DNA of 64,000 bases from Trichaptum fuscoviolaceum (taxonomy: Eukaryota; Basidiomycota; Agaricomycetes; Hymenochaetales; Trichaptaceae), in assembly GCA_910574455.1 (NCBI GenBank), contig CAJSYZ010000001.1:4757424-4821423 (forward strand), read 5' to 3'. Made by a program: the position numbers and the translations under genes. Below, piece after piece: positions 42,927-54,981 of the stretch; position 1 is the stretch's first letter; every line of letters starts with the position of its first letter. Under the pieces are notes generated by a model that searched no databases, was not told the origin of the DNA, and was given only the letters and a program-made list of their open reading frames with translations.

Positions 42927-43818
42927 GGTTGGATCAGAGAAGAGTTGTTGGACACTGGCAAGTTACGTCGAAGGTCTCCCCCTCTAGATTCCATGCTACT
43001 CGATCACCCTTTATGGTCGACACAACCTCCAGTATGACAAGTCGGCTGAATCTGCTTCCGACTGAAAGATCCGTTTCGAGTCGAACATGGTTCCGTGCGC
43101 GGACGTTCATCCGAGCAGGCTCGAGACTAGCTGCCGTCTATTTGATACCCGATTCATTGAGCTGCACTTCAAGCTGACATGTAGCATGGTTCATCAGGGA
43201 CAGTAGTGGTGGTGTGTAGAAGAAAGTGAAGTGCCGATAGCTGCATTGGCTCATCATGAATGTATTGATTAAGAAGTAATTGTGACAATAATATGTAGCG
43301 CGCTTCAAGCATCCGAAAATGGTAATTGTCGCCTTCTCAGCCGCTCAAACCTGCGAGTTCTCTCTTTCTTTTATCTCTTGCATTGTTATCAGCTCTGTAC
43401 TTAGCCTTGATAATATAGTGGTCTCCTTCCGCACGGAATCTTTGATTTTTATCAATATATTTGTTCTAAATTAAAGGATGGGATGGTCTCCTCCCGATGT
43501 TTGTAAAGTACTGAAGAGGATACTCCGGGCACCTCTCCCCGCAAGACGAGCATTAGCTGGCTTCACTACATATGTACGTACGAAAGAAGTTACAACCAGT
43601 CGTGTTCAGTGCACTGGTAGGAGAAACTGCCAGTGAATGGTTGTGATTAGTCAGCAGACATCCTTCAAGTAGTAATTAGAAGCCTTCAAGTTCGCTCTGC
43701 ACTGTGACACTTCGTTTAAAGCCTTATACATATGCCTTCTTGCGCTGCGTGAAATCCTCGCAGTCGCCTGATACAATTTTGCATTTCTGATAAATCTGAC
43801 TGGTAGCACCCGTCCAGC
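42927..43818. other. Intergenic region upstream of TAF7
   Basis: Divergent promoter region between paralogue C and TAF7. A few genome words lie near 43620-43690 (CCTTCAAG, CACTGGTAG/CTGCCAGTG). No ORF, RNA or strong element is supported. Confidence 0.5.
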
Positions 43819-45484
43819 ATGTACACCGAAGACGACCTCATCGTGGTTGACGACGAGCCTGCTCAAGAGGCACCTCAGGCGTCACCACAGAATGTAGTGG
43901 GTACAACTTGGTTCTACGAAGAGCCACAGACGATTGCACAGTCCGTCATGCGGCAAACCCGAAGCAAACGCGCGTCGGAGGACACCCCGTTCGTCCCACG
44001 GAGCGAGCGGTCGACCCGTTCGTCGATGGCGGGCCCGAAGTTGCGGCCGAAATTGAAGCTGAAGCTGAGCGAGAAGGCTGGCATGGTCACTGGGACGTCG
44101 TTTCTGGGCAACTACGACCGCGAGTTAGATTCCGAAGACGAGGATTTGACGTTCGAGGAGCAGTTCATTTTGCGTATGCCGCCCGGGGAGGACTGCGAGA
44201 AGTTACGCAAAATGGTTGCCGCAAGAGAAGCAGATCCTGATGTATGGTTCAAGTTCAAAGGTATGTTTGGTTTGCATTATATCCAGAACGCCAACCTCAC
44301 GATGTCTCGGTCTAGATTCACGACGAGCAGTGTTCCACATTGGAAATGCATTATACTCTGCAAAGTTAGTTGATTTGCCATGCATAATCGAAGCTCAGAA
44401 GACGCTCGATAGCAAGCAGATGTTTAAGGTGGCCGACATTTGTCAGGTAATACCCCTCTATCCATGTTCGTAGCTTAATCGCTGCTAATGGCAATGGCAC
44501 ACCCGGTAGATGCTCGTTGTTGAGAATAAGGTTGATTCCGAAGATGCTATCAGCAATCAAAAAAACTTTAACATCGACGAGTTTATCTGGCCTCACGGTC
44601 TTACTCCCCCCTTACATCATGTCAGGAAACGGAGATTTAGAAAGAGGGTTAACAAACGGGTTGGTAGTTTTGAAAAATACAGCCATATTGATACTGACCT
44701 CATAGTAGACGATAGAAACCGTTGAAGAAGAAGTCGAACGCCTTTTGGAAGCAGACGCTCTAGCAGATCAAGTACAGTATGGTAAATGCATTTTATACTT
44801 TAACGCTTCTCGCTCGTTCTTAATGAATTGCGTCAGAAATACTTGAAAATGTTAACCCCGACCTTTCCGACTCGGAATTCGTCGAACGGGAAGCAACATT
44901 CGATGCACAGACGCCCCACCCGGGGTCGGATGTCGGGGATGCACCTACCCCAGCCGGAGGTGCAGGAGAAGATGGCGAAGGCGAAGATGGTGAAGGAGAA
45001 GATGGTGAAGGCGACTTTGACGCAGAGCTTGCGGCAGAGCTCAACGCGGAGCTTAATGCAGCTCTCGTGGAAGACCTCGACGAAGAAGACGCGGATGATG
45101 AGGATGAGGATGGAAGTGATGAAGACGAGGACGAAGAGGATGACGATGATGAAGCAGTCCAATCAAAACGTCTGTTGAACGAAGAAATCCGAGACCTTGA
45201 GGCCGCAGTTCGTCGGAAGGAGAATGAGATTGCAGGCTCAGCAAATCCATTGATTAGAGTGAGCTTTCCCCCCTCCCCCCATTTTTCGACTCTCCTTGCT
45301 GACGTGACTTGCAAATTAGCGCCGTTTCGAGGACGCCTTGAAGAAATTGCAACTCGACTTAGAGATGAAACGTGCGCAGCGAGATGACCTAACTGAGCAA
45401 CAGCGCATGCGGAAAGAGGGGATGGCTTCTCAGCGGGGGGAGTCAGAGCCGAATGACGATGGTGACGATGTAAATGAAGAATGA
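43819..45484 (+). CDS. taf7: TFIID subunit TAF7 (TAFII55 domain)
   Basis: TBP-associated factor of general transcription factor TFIID, nuclear, required for RNA polymerase II initiation. Exons 43819-44260, 44316-44446, 44510-44663, 44716-44781, 44837-45258 and 45320-45484 total 1,380 nt, 459 residues, all in phase. The TAFII55 N-terminal domain begins with EEQFILRMPPGEDCEKLRKM, continues VWFKFKDSRRAVFHIGN across intron 1, and has the hallmark YSAKLVDLPCIIEAQKTLDS and FKVADICQMLVV. The C-terminal half has a Glu/Asp/Gly repeat (GEDGEGEDGEGEDGEGDFD), then a run of nearly pure Asp/Glu near 45065-45160 and a coiled-coil end (LNEEIRDLEAAVRRKENEI), as in fungal and animal TAF7. A basic stretch (PKLRPKLKLKLSEKAG) precedes the domain. 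It is the one clear housekeeping protein gene of the window. Confidence 0.93.
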
Positions 45485-45712
45485 TCAGCGATAAATTTTA
45501 CTACACCGTATATTTCTCACTAACTTAATGTTATTTTTACTTGCCAATCAACGATGTATTCAATGACGTTGCTACTTCACTCTCGCTCGTTTATCTTGAA
45601 AATGTAAAAGGACATTATATCAAAACGTTCTACAGGGTGATGGCATATCTCTATTATTCCACAACAAATGAGCGACAACCAATAAAAAGATCATTAAGAA
45701 TAAAAATCATGA

Positions 45713-47560
45713 TCAGAGCTTCGAGGTTGGCTGTTGGCACAGATAGTGCAACGTCGCGCGGCGCACTTCTTCAACCCAGTCTCGGACCAAGTCATGATGG
45801 TACACGTTTTCGTCGAAATAGCAAAAGAACCCTAAACGTCTCCGTGTCGTGGTCGCGCCCAAGTAGAATTCCCCAGGTCGACACCGAAGATGTGTCATTT
45901 CTTCCAAGATGCGAATTACCGGTGGGTGTTTCTATTCGCCGAGTCATATTAGCTTGTTATTCGCCTTCAGAAGGAAATTGCTTACTCTGGCACTACCGTT
46001 TGGCTCAATCGGATACTCGAAGGGGAGGAGCCGATCTCTCTAATGACAGTCTGAGTACAGGAGTAACTGGACATAGTGAAGGGAGTGAGGCTACTTACGT
46101 TACCGAGAGTAGAACCATCATTTGCGAGTATACACTCCGAATCGTTGAAGACGTTTACACCATCGGAATCACTTCGCACTAGCACCTTGCCACACTTTTC
46201 CTTCTCGCGCCACGCAAGAGCAGCCTCTCGGGTTCTGCTAATCCTGTCGGACGCAATTATCTCATGAAACTCATGCATGAGAGGGTGCCGGGTAAGCGCA
46301 GCGGCCTGCCTCTTAACCAAATGACTCCTCTGAATGAAGCGACTGCGTGAAAGGAGCGAGTTGAAAGGGGGAAAATCGGCAGCCCACTCGTCCGCGGACA
46401 ACGAGCTAACAGGCATGCGGGGAAGCACGTAGTGCGAGAAACTGATCGCCAGGCATATTTCGCTCGCCCCGCCTTGGTTCTTGTACCAGTTTTGGTTCAG
46501 ATAAGGCCGGAGGTTCATCGGGCCTGTAAAGTGCATCGGTTGAGCTAGTCGGTGCTCCCATTCTTCGTCGAATATCCTCGGACTGGCACCCGATTTGTAG
46601 TGGAGGCGATGAAGAATCCGGGAGTGTGCAAGTTGGCAAAGCACAGGTAGCGCGTTTCCGAATGTGATATCATTTCTCCGACAGGTTTCAACGATCGACG
46701 ACGAGTCTGCCTCAGAAATTCCTACGCGTAGAACCATTGAGTGTGCAGGCGTAGGCGTCTTCCCAACAGGATCGCGTAACGGTAACGTGTGCCCTCCCTG
46801 ATCGAGTCATAGTCAAATAACAAATATAAAAGAATACTGACATGTGAAGTACCTTCAGTTTCGTCTTGCGAATACCAAGAATCACACTAGCTATCGCTTT
46901 ACGCCATCTTCTGCGAGGAGTGTTCAGGGATCGGCTTGGAGCCAGTTCTTCTAGAGGTACTAAGGATCTCAGTCGTTCGCCAAGAGGCGGAAACTTGCTG
47001 TGTGAAGGACTGGATAGGGAGAGTTCTTGTAACAGCTCCTTTGTGACTGTCGCACCAGCCATGCCATCCATAATGAAGTGAGCCGCCACTGGCATAAACT
47101 GGAACAAACGAGTATTGTTCCTGTCCCGGAGTACCCAGAGCTGTGAGAGGAGATTCTCGGACAAGAGAGGTGGTCCGTTCAAAAGCCAGTAGATAGCCGT
47201 GTCCTCCTCCTCCGCTGTGCTGAATTCCAAGAAGTTAACTTCGTTGGGTAAAATAATGTGAAGGCGAGCCTGTTCCAAAACGAGATCAATAGTGTCAGAG
47301 TCGGGAAGCTCTTCAACGCGGGATGCAAGAATTGGATAGCTCTGCTTGAGACGAAGCCAAGCTCGCCGTATGTTCTCGTCAGAGAGATTGGCCTCATGCC
47401 CTTCAGCCACCTCGAACTTCAGCTGCTGCAACGCGGTGGCCACCCCACCAGTTATCATGTCCCAATAAAATCCGACTTCCGTGGGCCCGAGAGGGCGACG
47501 GTAAATGTTGGAAGTCTTGGACGAAGAATCCAGAATCCAAGGCAAGGGAGATGATGACAT
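45713..47560 (-). CDS. CoA-dependent acyltransferase-like (HxxxDG fold)
   Basis: Member of the chloramphenicol acetyltransferase/condensation-domain superfamily, often annotated in fungi as alcohol O-acetyltransferase; it would transfer an acyl group from CoA to a hydroxyl. ATG at 47560 (MSSSPLPWILDSSSKT). The active-site motif HFIMDG (His-x3-Asp-Gly) lies near 47055-47075. A 55-bp intron at 46798-46852 joins ILGIRKTKL to GGHTLPLRDP in phase. The second half has ITFGNALPVLCQLA, MNLRPYLNQNW and FSHYVLPRMPVSSLS. An intron near 46055-46105 and another near 45915-45995 lead to the last exon with HLRCRPGEFYLG and a CYFDENVYHHD end typical of the fold; the phase of these two joins is uncertain. No transmembrane segment. 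It runs in the same direction as the P450 1.2 kb upstream. The true substrate is unknown. Confidence 0.78.
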
Positions 47561-48742
47561 AGTGGATGTTTAGCGAAGTACAGACGCTTCTCCGAAGCAG
47601 GAAATTGGATGAGACAGCGCAAAAGTGGGAGATATGACTCTGTCTCTCTAAAGTCTATATAACCTAGACACGGGATAAATCTCGATCAAAGCTCACCACG
47701 CTTCAACCCTGTTTGGCTTTCGTTTTTGCATCCTCTGTGGCGCCAGGCGCACATCCACCGAGTGTGAAAGAAAACTTCGTACGTAACCTCTTGTGAATCT
47801 GTGATGCCTACGCGCCGGTAATGCACACAGGCACGAATCCGATAAATGTAGCGAGGTGGAAGATGATATTGCACATCAGAAGAAGTGGCGGATAGTCGGA
47901 AACAACCAATCGGGAGAAAAAAAAGAAAAGTATCTGTCGCAGGCAATAATCAGCGTTTAATCAACCCTGGACTGGATAAATTTTCAGCAATTGAATAGAA
48001 ATGTCCTGGCATTGAGGTCAAAGAGAAGAGGGTCGAAGATCCATCAGAGCTTTAGCTTACCTTCAGAACCCGCCTACCGAGAAGTAAATTCTCAGCATGC
48101 CAGCTTGCCCGCATTGATTGCACCGCACACGCGCCGCAATAGTAGCATAAACGAGCACGCAATTCATCTGCCTGAGAAAGCGAGAAAACCCGAGAGAGGC
48201 ACCGACCGACCCCGCTGCGAAGCCGTCGGCGTTGTGGTGCAGTACAATGAGCATATATTCTTTCTTCTAGAATCTTGGGATCAATAATACCCTTGGGACC
48301 AAAGCATCCGAAGTGTACCTGTGGGCCTTAGCTAGCGGAAAATGCAAAAGCTTGAATAAGGCCCTCTTCGTATCACACCATTGCAATGCGATAGTGAATT
48401 GCGAGTGAAGTCAAGTAGTTTTCTCATCAAGGGTTACAGATGACAACCGAAGAAAATAGAGATGAGAGTCTGCGGAAGAGGTTAAGTTGACCCTGACGAC
48501 TCGGAGGCCAGATTTGTTTGGCAACAACATCCAAAACAAATAAGCGCCTCCAACCGCCCAAGTCCGATCTCCGAAGGGGCATCCGCCTTGATGGTCAACT
48601 CATGTGTGTAGTAGCTGAATGGCAAGTTCTTCTTCAAATAGAAACTTGAAAGCGCTTTACCGGAAATGCTTCAAAAAATCATGATTTGACGGTGACATCC
48701 GAGATCTGCATCTTTATTCGAGTTTTCGCATGCATTCGGCTT
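47561..48742. other. Intergenic region between acyltransferase and P450
   Basis: 1.2 kb. Holds the acyltransferase promoter and the P450 3' end. Short frames (47686-47946 minus, 47991-48287 plus) show no family. No word repeats of note. Confidence 0.5.
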
Positions 48743-51008
48743 TTAATACGAAGTTTGTTCGCACTTTATCATTTCCTCATACTTCTCACCCCGTGGAACA
48801 ATTCGACATCTGAAAGCTTTGGGTTGACTATAGTTTGAAATTATGTCAGACTCAAATATAGAGCGAACAGGATTAATCTCTACCTTCCAGTTCCCGACGT
48901 AAATTCAGCTTCCGGAACATACTCAGAACCGTTAGCATCAAGTGGTCGCTTGATGTGGAATGCAGCCAGGATACTAGCCATTGCCAACCAGAGACTAGAC
49001 TCGGCGAAGAATCTCCCTGGGCATACTCTATGATAAATTCAATAAAGCATATTCACATCGTTATTTTTAGGGCTACTAACCGTCGTCCAAATCCGAAAAC
49101 GACATTGAGAGGGTCGTAATCATCTTTATCAAGGCCTTCAATGACTCGGAGGTTATTGGCTGATTCTCGGGAAAAGCGATCCGGATTAAAGTGTTCCGGA
49201 TTTGAGTAATAACGTTCATCTCGCATCATTTGCCTATTGAATTCCATTTAAAACAAGAAAAAAAGAGTAGTAAAGTAACCACAACTAGTGAGCTTACCAA
49301 ATGTTTGCAATGACAGTGGCCCCTCTCGGGATATGCATGTTTTGATATGTGTCATCTTCCATGATGCGATGCGGAATACCTATGATCTAGTTAATAGACT
49401 AGAAACTATTTAAAGGGCGAGCAGTCTATCTTACCGAGAGGCACAGGTGGATTCCATCTGATCCCTTGTCTTGAATGAGATAGAATTCATAAAACTTGCT
49501 ATGCTACCCACCGAAGGCATTCCTTGAGGATACAGTCAATCAACGGCAGAGATTTTCTATCCTCCAGAGCGGGCATGCGATCTCGTCCGATAACGCGCTC
49601 AATCTCGTCCTGGGCTTGTACCATAATATCTGGGTGGCGGGCCATAGCAAGAACAAATGTGAGGAGTGTTGTCAGACTCTGATGTATCGCAAAGCGTAAG
49701 AGTCAAGTGGTCAGAAACTGAAATATGCACCATAATACTCACGGTTTCGAACCCGGCTTATAAGACAGTCAGTAAAGATACGACAGAGGTTTTTTCTGCA
49801 TTTTGCATACCAGAGTATATAATTGTGCCAACGCCTTTAATGTCTTCCTCATAGTCCGCATCAGGTTCACCAGCTTGCTCGTACTCGTCGATAAGATAAG
49901 ACATGAATGATGGAATTGCGATGCCTAACATCTGAAAAAATAAAGTCAATGTAATAATCAACAATAAGGCATGTTAAATCAGCATACTTTATTGCGCTTA
50001 ACAAATGTGTACGGCATTTCGGAAAGGATTCGCACAAGCTCTCTTGTATTTTTTGCAAGACGAGAAAGTCCAGCCCCGGGAAACCATACCGGAATGTGTC
50101 GTACTGCGCGGAATTGTACCCATGAGTTTATGTGAGGTTTTATACTGCACTTTACAAACTTCTGAACTTACGAAAAGGTACAAAATCCGGCAGAGTAGAT
50201 CCAGGCGCACCAGGCGCAACTGTCAAGGAAGCAGCTTTGTCGACAAGGTTCACATACTCATCGTTGTCAGTAACAACCTGGTATCCGAAGGTGACCATCG
50301 TTAAGGTTCCTGCAATCGCCCTGCAGATTTTGTTCAAGAAGAAAACCGTCTGAAGGCTGAAGTATGATACTTGACGAACCTTCTGATGTGATTGTCAAAG
50401 GCTTCCGGAGATTTGAGGAGATTGTTGAGTAGGATGTAGATCTCCGTACGCTGAAGCGACTGAAAGCGAATAACAGCTTGCGCGTTGAAGTGCTGCTGTA
50501 TCATCTTGCGGTGTTTGCGAAATCTTTCTCCGTATGGAAGGAATGCCAAGGCTCTGTCCCAACCCATCCTGTTACAAGAATAAGAAGAATAAAGTTTGTG
50601 AGAAAGGTGACACATGCATTTCGCGAAAGAGCACATAACGGGGTCGATCCGAGTAGATCGAGCCACGCCTATCCATGAGTTCTCTGGCGGCGACTAAGTC
50701 GTTTATGATGATGATGGACTTGCCAAGAACGTGAATGTGTATTGTGCTGCCTAAGTTTGACAAAGCCGCATGAGCGCGGGGGTACATTTTATCAATGAAC
50801 ACTCACCCCATCGCTTTCCCCATTCAGAGAAGGTCTTCCAAGGATATAGACGAGGCATATAGCGAGCATGTCCCAATATCGGGTCCGCTGGGGGTCCGGG
50901 TGGAAGAGGCAGCTGACTGCCAGTGTAAAGTTCGTGCTTGGCACGAAGACAAATAGCTATAGTCGCATATGCGAGAGCAAGAGCGAGGAGTATACTTGTT
51001 GGGTCCAT
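48743..51008 (-). CDS. Cytochrome P450 monooxygenase
   Basis: Membrane-bound heme-thiolate oxidase that inserts oxygen into a small molecule with electrons from P450 reductase, in the endoplasmic reticulum. ATG at 51008 (MDPTSILLALALAYATIAIC) gives an N-terminal anchor followed by the proline hinge LPLPPGPPADPILG. The WKTFSEWGKRWG and IYSDRPRY blocks and WDRALAFLPYGERFRKHRKM (C-helix) follow in successive small exons. The I-helix AGFET is split from LTTLLTFVLAMARHP by an intron near 49680-49740. The exon at 49510-49670 ends the ExxR region (LKECLRW is not the ExxR itself), FNPDRF lies near 49160-49175, and the heme block FGFGRR|VCPGRFF is interrupted by an intron near 49030-49080, leaving the axial Cys in VCPGRF. 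The last exon ends RCRIVPRGEKYEEMIK and stops at 48743. About ten or more introns, typical of Agaricomycete P450s. I cannot assign a CYP family. Confidence 0.88.
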
Positions 51009-51936
51009 ACTGTATCTGTTGCCTGACCTGAGTCTCGCTGCTCTAATTTAAGAGGTCCAAGACTTAGTTACAGATGTGCACCTCGTAAAGCCTCATGTGT
51101 ACGCAAAGCCGACTGCCGTGCAACATGTCACTCGCACGGTGTCACCTAGCATGATGCCGTACATGGCTCCTGCTCTTCCAGGTCACGAATTTCAGGGCTA
51201 CCACAGGACGCACAGACGGGTGTAAGAAACGTTTGTTGCTTATTGCACATGATCAGGGGTACAGAGCGCAGATTAGATTGCGCTGAGGTTGGTTCAAAGC
51301 TAGTCATTAAGTTCAAGGAGGTGGCGTTCAGAAAATGAAGATTTGACAATGCTCCGAAGTGGCTGGGAACTGACAATACACTTGTATGCGGGACCAGCTG
51401 GGCGGGAAGCTCTTTCAGATTTGTTTGCGTTTGCTTAATGTCGATAAGCGCTGCATGTACACGGACTCTATGCAGAATCGAGAAGAAGCATGTCTCCATT
51501 TAGAACGCCTGAGGGGTTACGATCATGGAAGTCGAGTCATCGGACTCCAAACGGTACGCAATCCTTGTTCTCTGCGAGAATACCATTGGCCTGTAGTCTG
51601 AACGGAAAATGATCGGGGTCTGCTGCCTTGATATTGAGGCCTTTCCTGAAGGGATGCTCAGAGGAGTGTTGGGCGCCTGAACAGAGTATATTGAAATCAA
51701 GATTAAGTGGAGCAACGTACTGGATTGGTCGGAAAAAACAAAGAATTTGAAAAAAAATTAAGTTCCAGTCCCTTCCTCCAGACAGACAGTTATTATAGAG
51801 AAGAGGGGATAAAGGCTGATGTTTGCAGGTGCTACGTCAGACTCATATGCAAGTGCGTAAGCATCTGCAAAATCTACAGAATGAAAATTAGCCTAACGCT
51901 ATCAAGAGAGTCATGGATAGTAGAGTACCCACCATT
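51009..51936. other. Intergenic region, P450 promoter side
   Basis: A minus-strand frame at 51146-51499 (117 codons, SVPSHFGALSNLHFLNAT) and another at 51500-51715 are open but not recognisable and do not join with a clear intron. They could be a relic of an F-box/LRR paralogue, but I cannot show it. Confidence 0.35.
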
Positions 51937-53580
51937 CTAAAAACTTCTCTCCAGCATCAGACTATTAGGAGATACCTTTGTGTTTCTCCAGACTATTTCC
52001 GCTTTCTGAATTATCTCGTCCTCGAGAAATATCCGTTCACAATAATCGTGCATTGGAAAGGCAAGTTCAGTGATGTACGATCGATTGCCCTCATCTTGTG
52101 TGTTCGTGTGATCAAGTACGTTCTCGCGCTTCTGGCAGCGCGCCTTTACCAGTTGCAGAATGTCGTTGTTATCACAGTCTGAGGTCACACCAAGACGAGG
52201 ATCCAAGATTCTATCATTTTGAATAGTTGCAAGACGCGGACAGACGGACGGGCTTTTCAGAACTTCCATAACCGCGGCCGGGAACGTCGTGTTTTCAATG
52301 TGAAGCTTCACAAGGCCGGGCATTTCGCTTAGCACAGTCGTGATCTTGTCGCTGATCTGCTTGTTACTCGAATACTGGAAGGACACTACTGAAGCGTTGG
52401 ATCTTCTGAGAAGTCTCATGATCTCGTCTTCAAAGCTTCGACTCGGATGCCTGGGTTCTTCGTCGTCATCGAAGTCGACATCATCTTCGACACATAGATG
52501 CCTTAGTGCGGGTGCCGTAATCCGGTAAAGCGGAAAATAATCTCCTGTTGTCAGGGTCAGCCTGAGCGCAGTTAGTTTGTCCAGTACGACAAACTCTACG
52601 CGATCGGTATCGTTGTGTATCGTAGTGTCTCCAGACGGCATCGGAACCTCGATTGTCAGCTCTTCAAGAAGAGGGAAAACAGAAGGAAATCGCGTTAAAG
52701 AGTCTTCGGAAAGGATAACTTCGCATAACACAAGCACCCTGATACGACAACCCTCCACACGATCTGTGAGCCGCAGCGTCATATCCGAGAGTTCCAAAGC
52801 TCGTAGTCCCGGTAAAATTCCGTCAGGTATGACAATGTAGTCTTCCGGAATCTGTCCTTGTAAGGATAATTCCTCTAAACGAGGGGCACATTGGATGGAC
52901 AGGTCCATTCCATCCCATCTCTCCGCGTCTCCTCTGACTTGGCTGATTGCAAGAGACTTTAGGAGCGGATATAGTTTGTCCGTGCAGCTAACGAAAGGTG
53001 TCACAGCGAGTGTAGGAAGATTTACGGAAATGTTCTCCCAACGATGCGAATTTGCAAATAGTTCCTTTATGATTTGAAGAACTATGGTTGATTTAAGTGA
53101 TAGACGTGCTGTTGGTACGAGATCGCCGCGTACGAGGGCTGCGCTATCCGGAAACCCTCCGGTAGTCAGTTTCACGGATATCGGAGCCGCTTGAGATTGC
53201 TTCATCCAAAATCGCAACGCAGAGAGTTGACCTTCCAGCCATGACTCACGCCAGACACTGTCGTTGAAGTGAATGTGAATGTGTGCCCAAAGTCGAGGAA
53301 TGTTGAGAGCCGTCTGGCGCCATCGTTGGCAGACATGAGCGAGTAACAAAGGTGCTTCCTTTCCCGAAAGGCGCGGATATTCCTGCCGTTCCAAGATGTT
53401 AAGATACCAATCAGAGTGCTCCGTTCCATCCTCATTTTTTATGACGCATAACAAGAATATCGCGCTGAGCAGTTCTGGTATGCCATATACTCGCGAGACT
53501 GAACTTGGTGATGGATTTGCGCGAATGTGCCAAGCTGGCTCAATGACTTGGCCATGAGTCGTATGTCCAGCCGCATCCAT
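51937..53580 (-). CDS. F-box-like/LRR protein 1
   Basis: A 547-residue single-exon protein starting at ATG 53580 (MDAAGHTTHGQVIEPAW); the open frame extends further upstream only through a non-ATG start. F-box-like N-terminus with GIPELLSAIFLLCV (about residues 30-43) and APLLLAHVCQRWRQTALNIP (about 76-95), the helix normally bound by Skp1 in SCF ubiquitin ligases. The rest is a series of leucine-rich segments (LKSLAISQVRG, LEELSLQGQIP, LRALELSDMTLR, LEELTIEVPMP, LRHLCVEDDVDFDDDEEP), expected to form a curved substrate-binding surface. An acidic insert sits in the DDDEEP stretch. The most similar neighbours are the fragment at 53913 and the gene at 54982, by shared text such as PLLLAH and LRFWM/LKFW. 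Likely intact. Substrates of such Agaricomycete F-box proteins are unknown. Confidence 0.82.
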   Translation of the reverse strand: MDAAGHTTHGQVIEPAWHIRANPSPSSVSRVYGIPELLSAIFLLCVIKNEDGTEHSDWYLNILERQEYPRLSGKEAPLLLAHVCQRWRQTALNIPRLWAHIHIHFNDSVWRESWLEGQLSALRFWMKQSQAAPISVKLTTGGFPDSAALVRGDLVPTARLSLKSTIVLQIIKELFANSHRWENISVNLPTLAVTPFVSCTDKLYPLLKSLAISQVRGDAERWDGMDLSIQCAPRLEELSLQGQIPEDYIVIPDGILPGLRALELSDMTLRLTDRVEGCRIRVLVLCEVILSEDSLTRFPSVFPLLEELTIEVPMPSGDTTIHNDTDRVEFVVLDKLTALRLTLTTGDYFPLYRITAPALRHLCVEDDVDFDDDEEPRHPSRSFEDEIMRLLRRSNASVVSFQYSSNKQISDKITTVLSEMPGLVKLHIENTTFPAAVMEVLKSPSVCPRLATIQNDRILDPRLGVTSDCDNNDILQLVKARCQKRENVLDHTNTQDEGNRSYITELAFPMHDYCERIFLEDEIIQKAEIVWRNTKVSPNSLMLERSF

Positions 53581-53912
53581 CGTGAAATGGGTACTTTGGG
53601 AGCAAGTTAAGGAGATGCTTATAGAGTTTGTGAGCAAACCGACGCACCAAAAAATAAAATTCGATTTGTACCGCACACCCTCAACTGCAATCCACTCCCG
53701 TCCAGTCTACGAGGTGAATGTCTTTCCTACAGGAGTGGTGGACTCCGTGGCCGTATACAATTGCTAGGATAATATCTAGCGATGTGTGTATGGAGGGAAG
53801 GAAAGGGTTTTAAGGTCGTCAATGCCAAGGATGTAGTACATATAGGGCCGGAAAAAGTACCGAGGTCGCGGACGCGACGGCACTCACGTGCCAGCCTACT
53901 ATCCCGTAGACT

Positions 53913-54600
53913 TCAACTTCGACCTGAAGTGTTCCGTACGGCGTAATCCACACAACTATACCAACTTCTTGAACGCGAAATTTGGTATAGCACATCGGAA
54001 TTTAACGAGGCTAGCGTCCATTCTCTTCTAATAACTGAGTGTCTACTAATGAAAAGCTCGCGATACTGGAAATTTTCAGGAGTGGTTTCGTCGGTATTAG
54101 GGAAAGTCCCGGGCCTGGGACGGTCCCAGGACCACTGGCAGTGATCGATTGGCGACTCGGCGCCGTTTGAAAAGCGTACGGAAAGTGGAAGCTCTCGGTA
54201 TTGTTTCTTCCAGTATTTCATTGCAGATAGTTGATTCCTCGGAAAGGATGAATCCACACCAATCTCGTCAGAGAGATCACGATGAAGGCAATTGAAGGCC
54301 GACCTGCGCCAACTTGGGATGAGGAGCAAAGGTTGCGAGATGCGAACTCTTTCCCTCTTTCATAGCGATGATTGACGGAATCTGATGCTGAGTAACTTTG
54401 CTATAGCGAGCGCAAGTGACTTTCTGAGCAAGGAAATGTGGCTTGATAGCATCGCAGTGAGCCATGGGCTTTTTTCCATGAAGGTAGATATCTGAGTGAC
54501 AAATAAGATTTATCTGACTCGGAGATCTGAGAATGTGCTACTGGTGTAAGTACCCGGGGCAGATCTTCCACTTTCAATTCCTTTCCTAACTTCATCCAAC
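53913..54600 (-). pseudogene. F-box-like/LRR paralogue, decayed fragment
   Basis: Minus-strand text aligns with the F-box neighbours in broken frames: FAPHPKLAQVGLQ and LLIPSWRRSAFNCLH (compare HVCQRWRQTALN) near 54290-54350, then NQLSAMKYWKKQYRELPLSV (compare QLSALRFWMKQSQAAPISV) near 54160-54240. The LRR part is missing. The F-box helix itself is unrecognisable upstream. It is a truncated, frameshifted copy lying between two intact paralogues. Confidence 0.65.
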
Positions 54601-54981
54601 GATATCTGATAGATAATCAGAAAGTACAGACTGATCAAGGTCAACTGTACAGCACGGGGATTAGACGTGAAGATGAAGTGTGGGTAGGGTAACTTCAAGT
54701 TGTGGCATATAGACAAAGAAGTTAAACTTTTATTATTTCACTCCGAGTCGAGGACTTGTTCAAGTTAGCGCTGGCACGCATTATTTCCCACGCTGGCTGT
54801 AGGTAGCAGAATTCAACTGAATTTTAACACAAGCGAATACACAGTGGGGGCAGTCAGCAAGACGAATACTATTCACTGTGACGGTAGGTCAGATACATCA
54901 GGAAAACATGCAAGAGTGGTACGAACAGTGATGTAGTACAATATGGCACCCTTCTACCCTCTCTAATATTAGCGTATTTAT
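54601..54981. other. Short intergenic region with word repeats
   Basis: ACTTCAAGTTGTGG near 54691, a CCGAGTCGAGG near 54743 and CAAGTTAGCGCTGGCA near 54760 belong to the word vocabulary. No gene. Confidence 0.5.

Noticed and set aside
44820..45314. Ser-rich 164-codon minus-strand frame
   Set aside because: Antisense of the Asp/Glu codon run of TAF7, which reads as Ser/Leu on the other strand.
45541..46182. 213-codon plus-strand frame downstream of TAF7
   Set aside because: Lies opposite the 3' exons of the acyltransferase, has no family and no clear start context.
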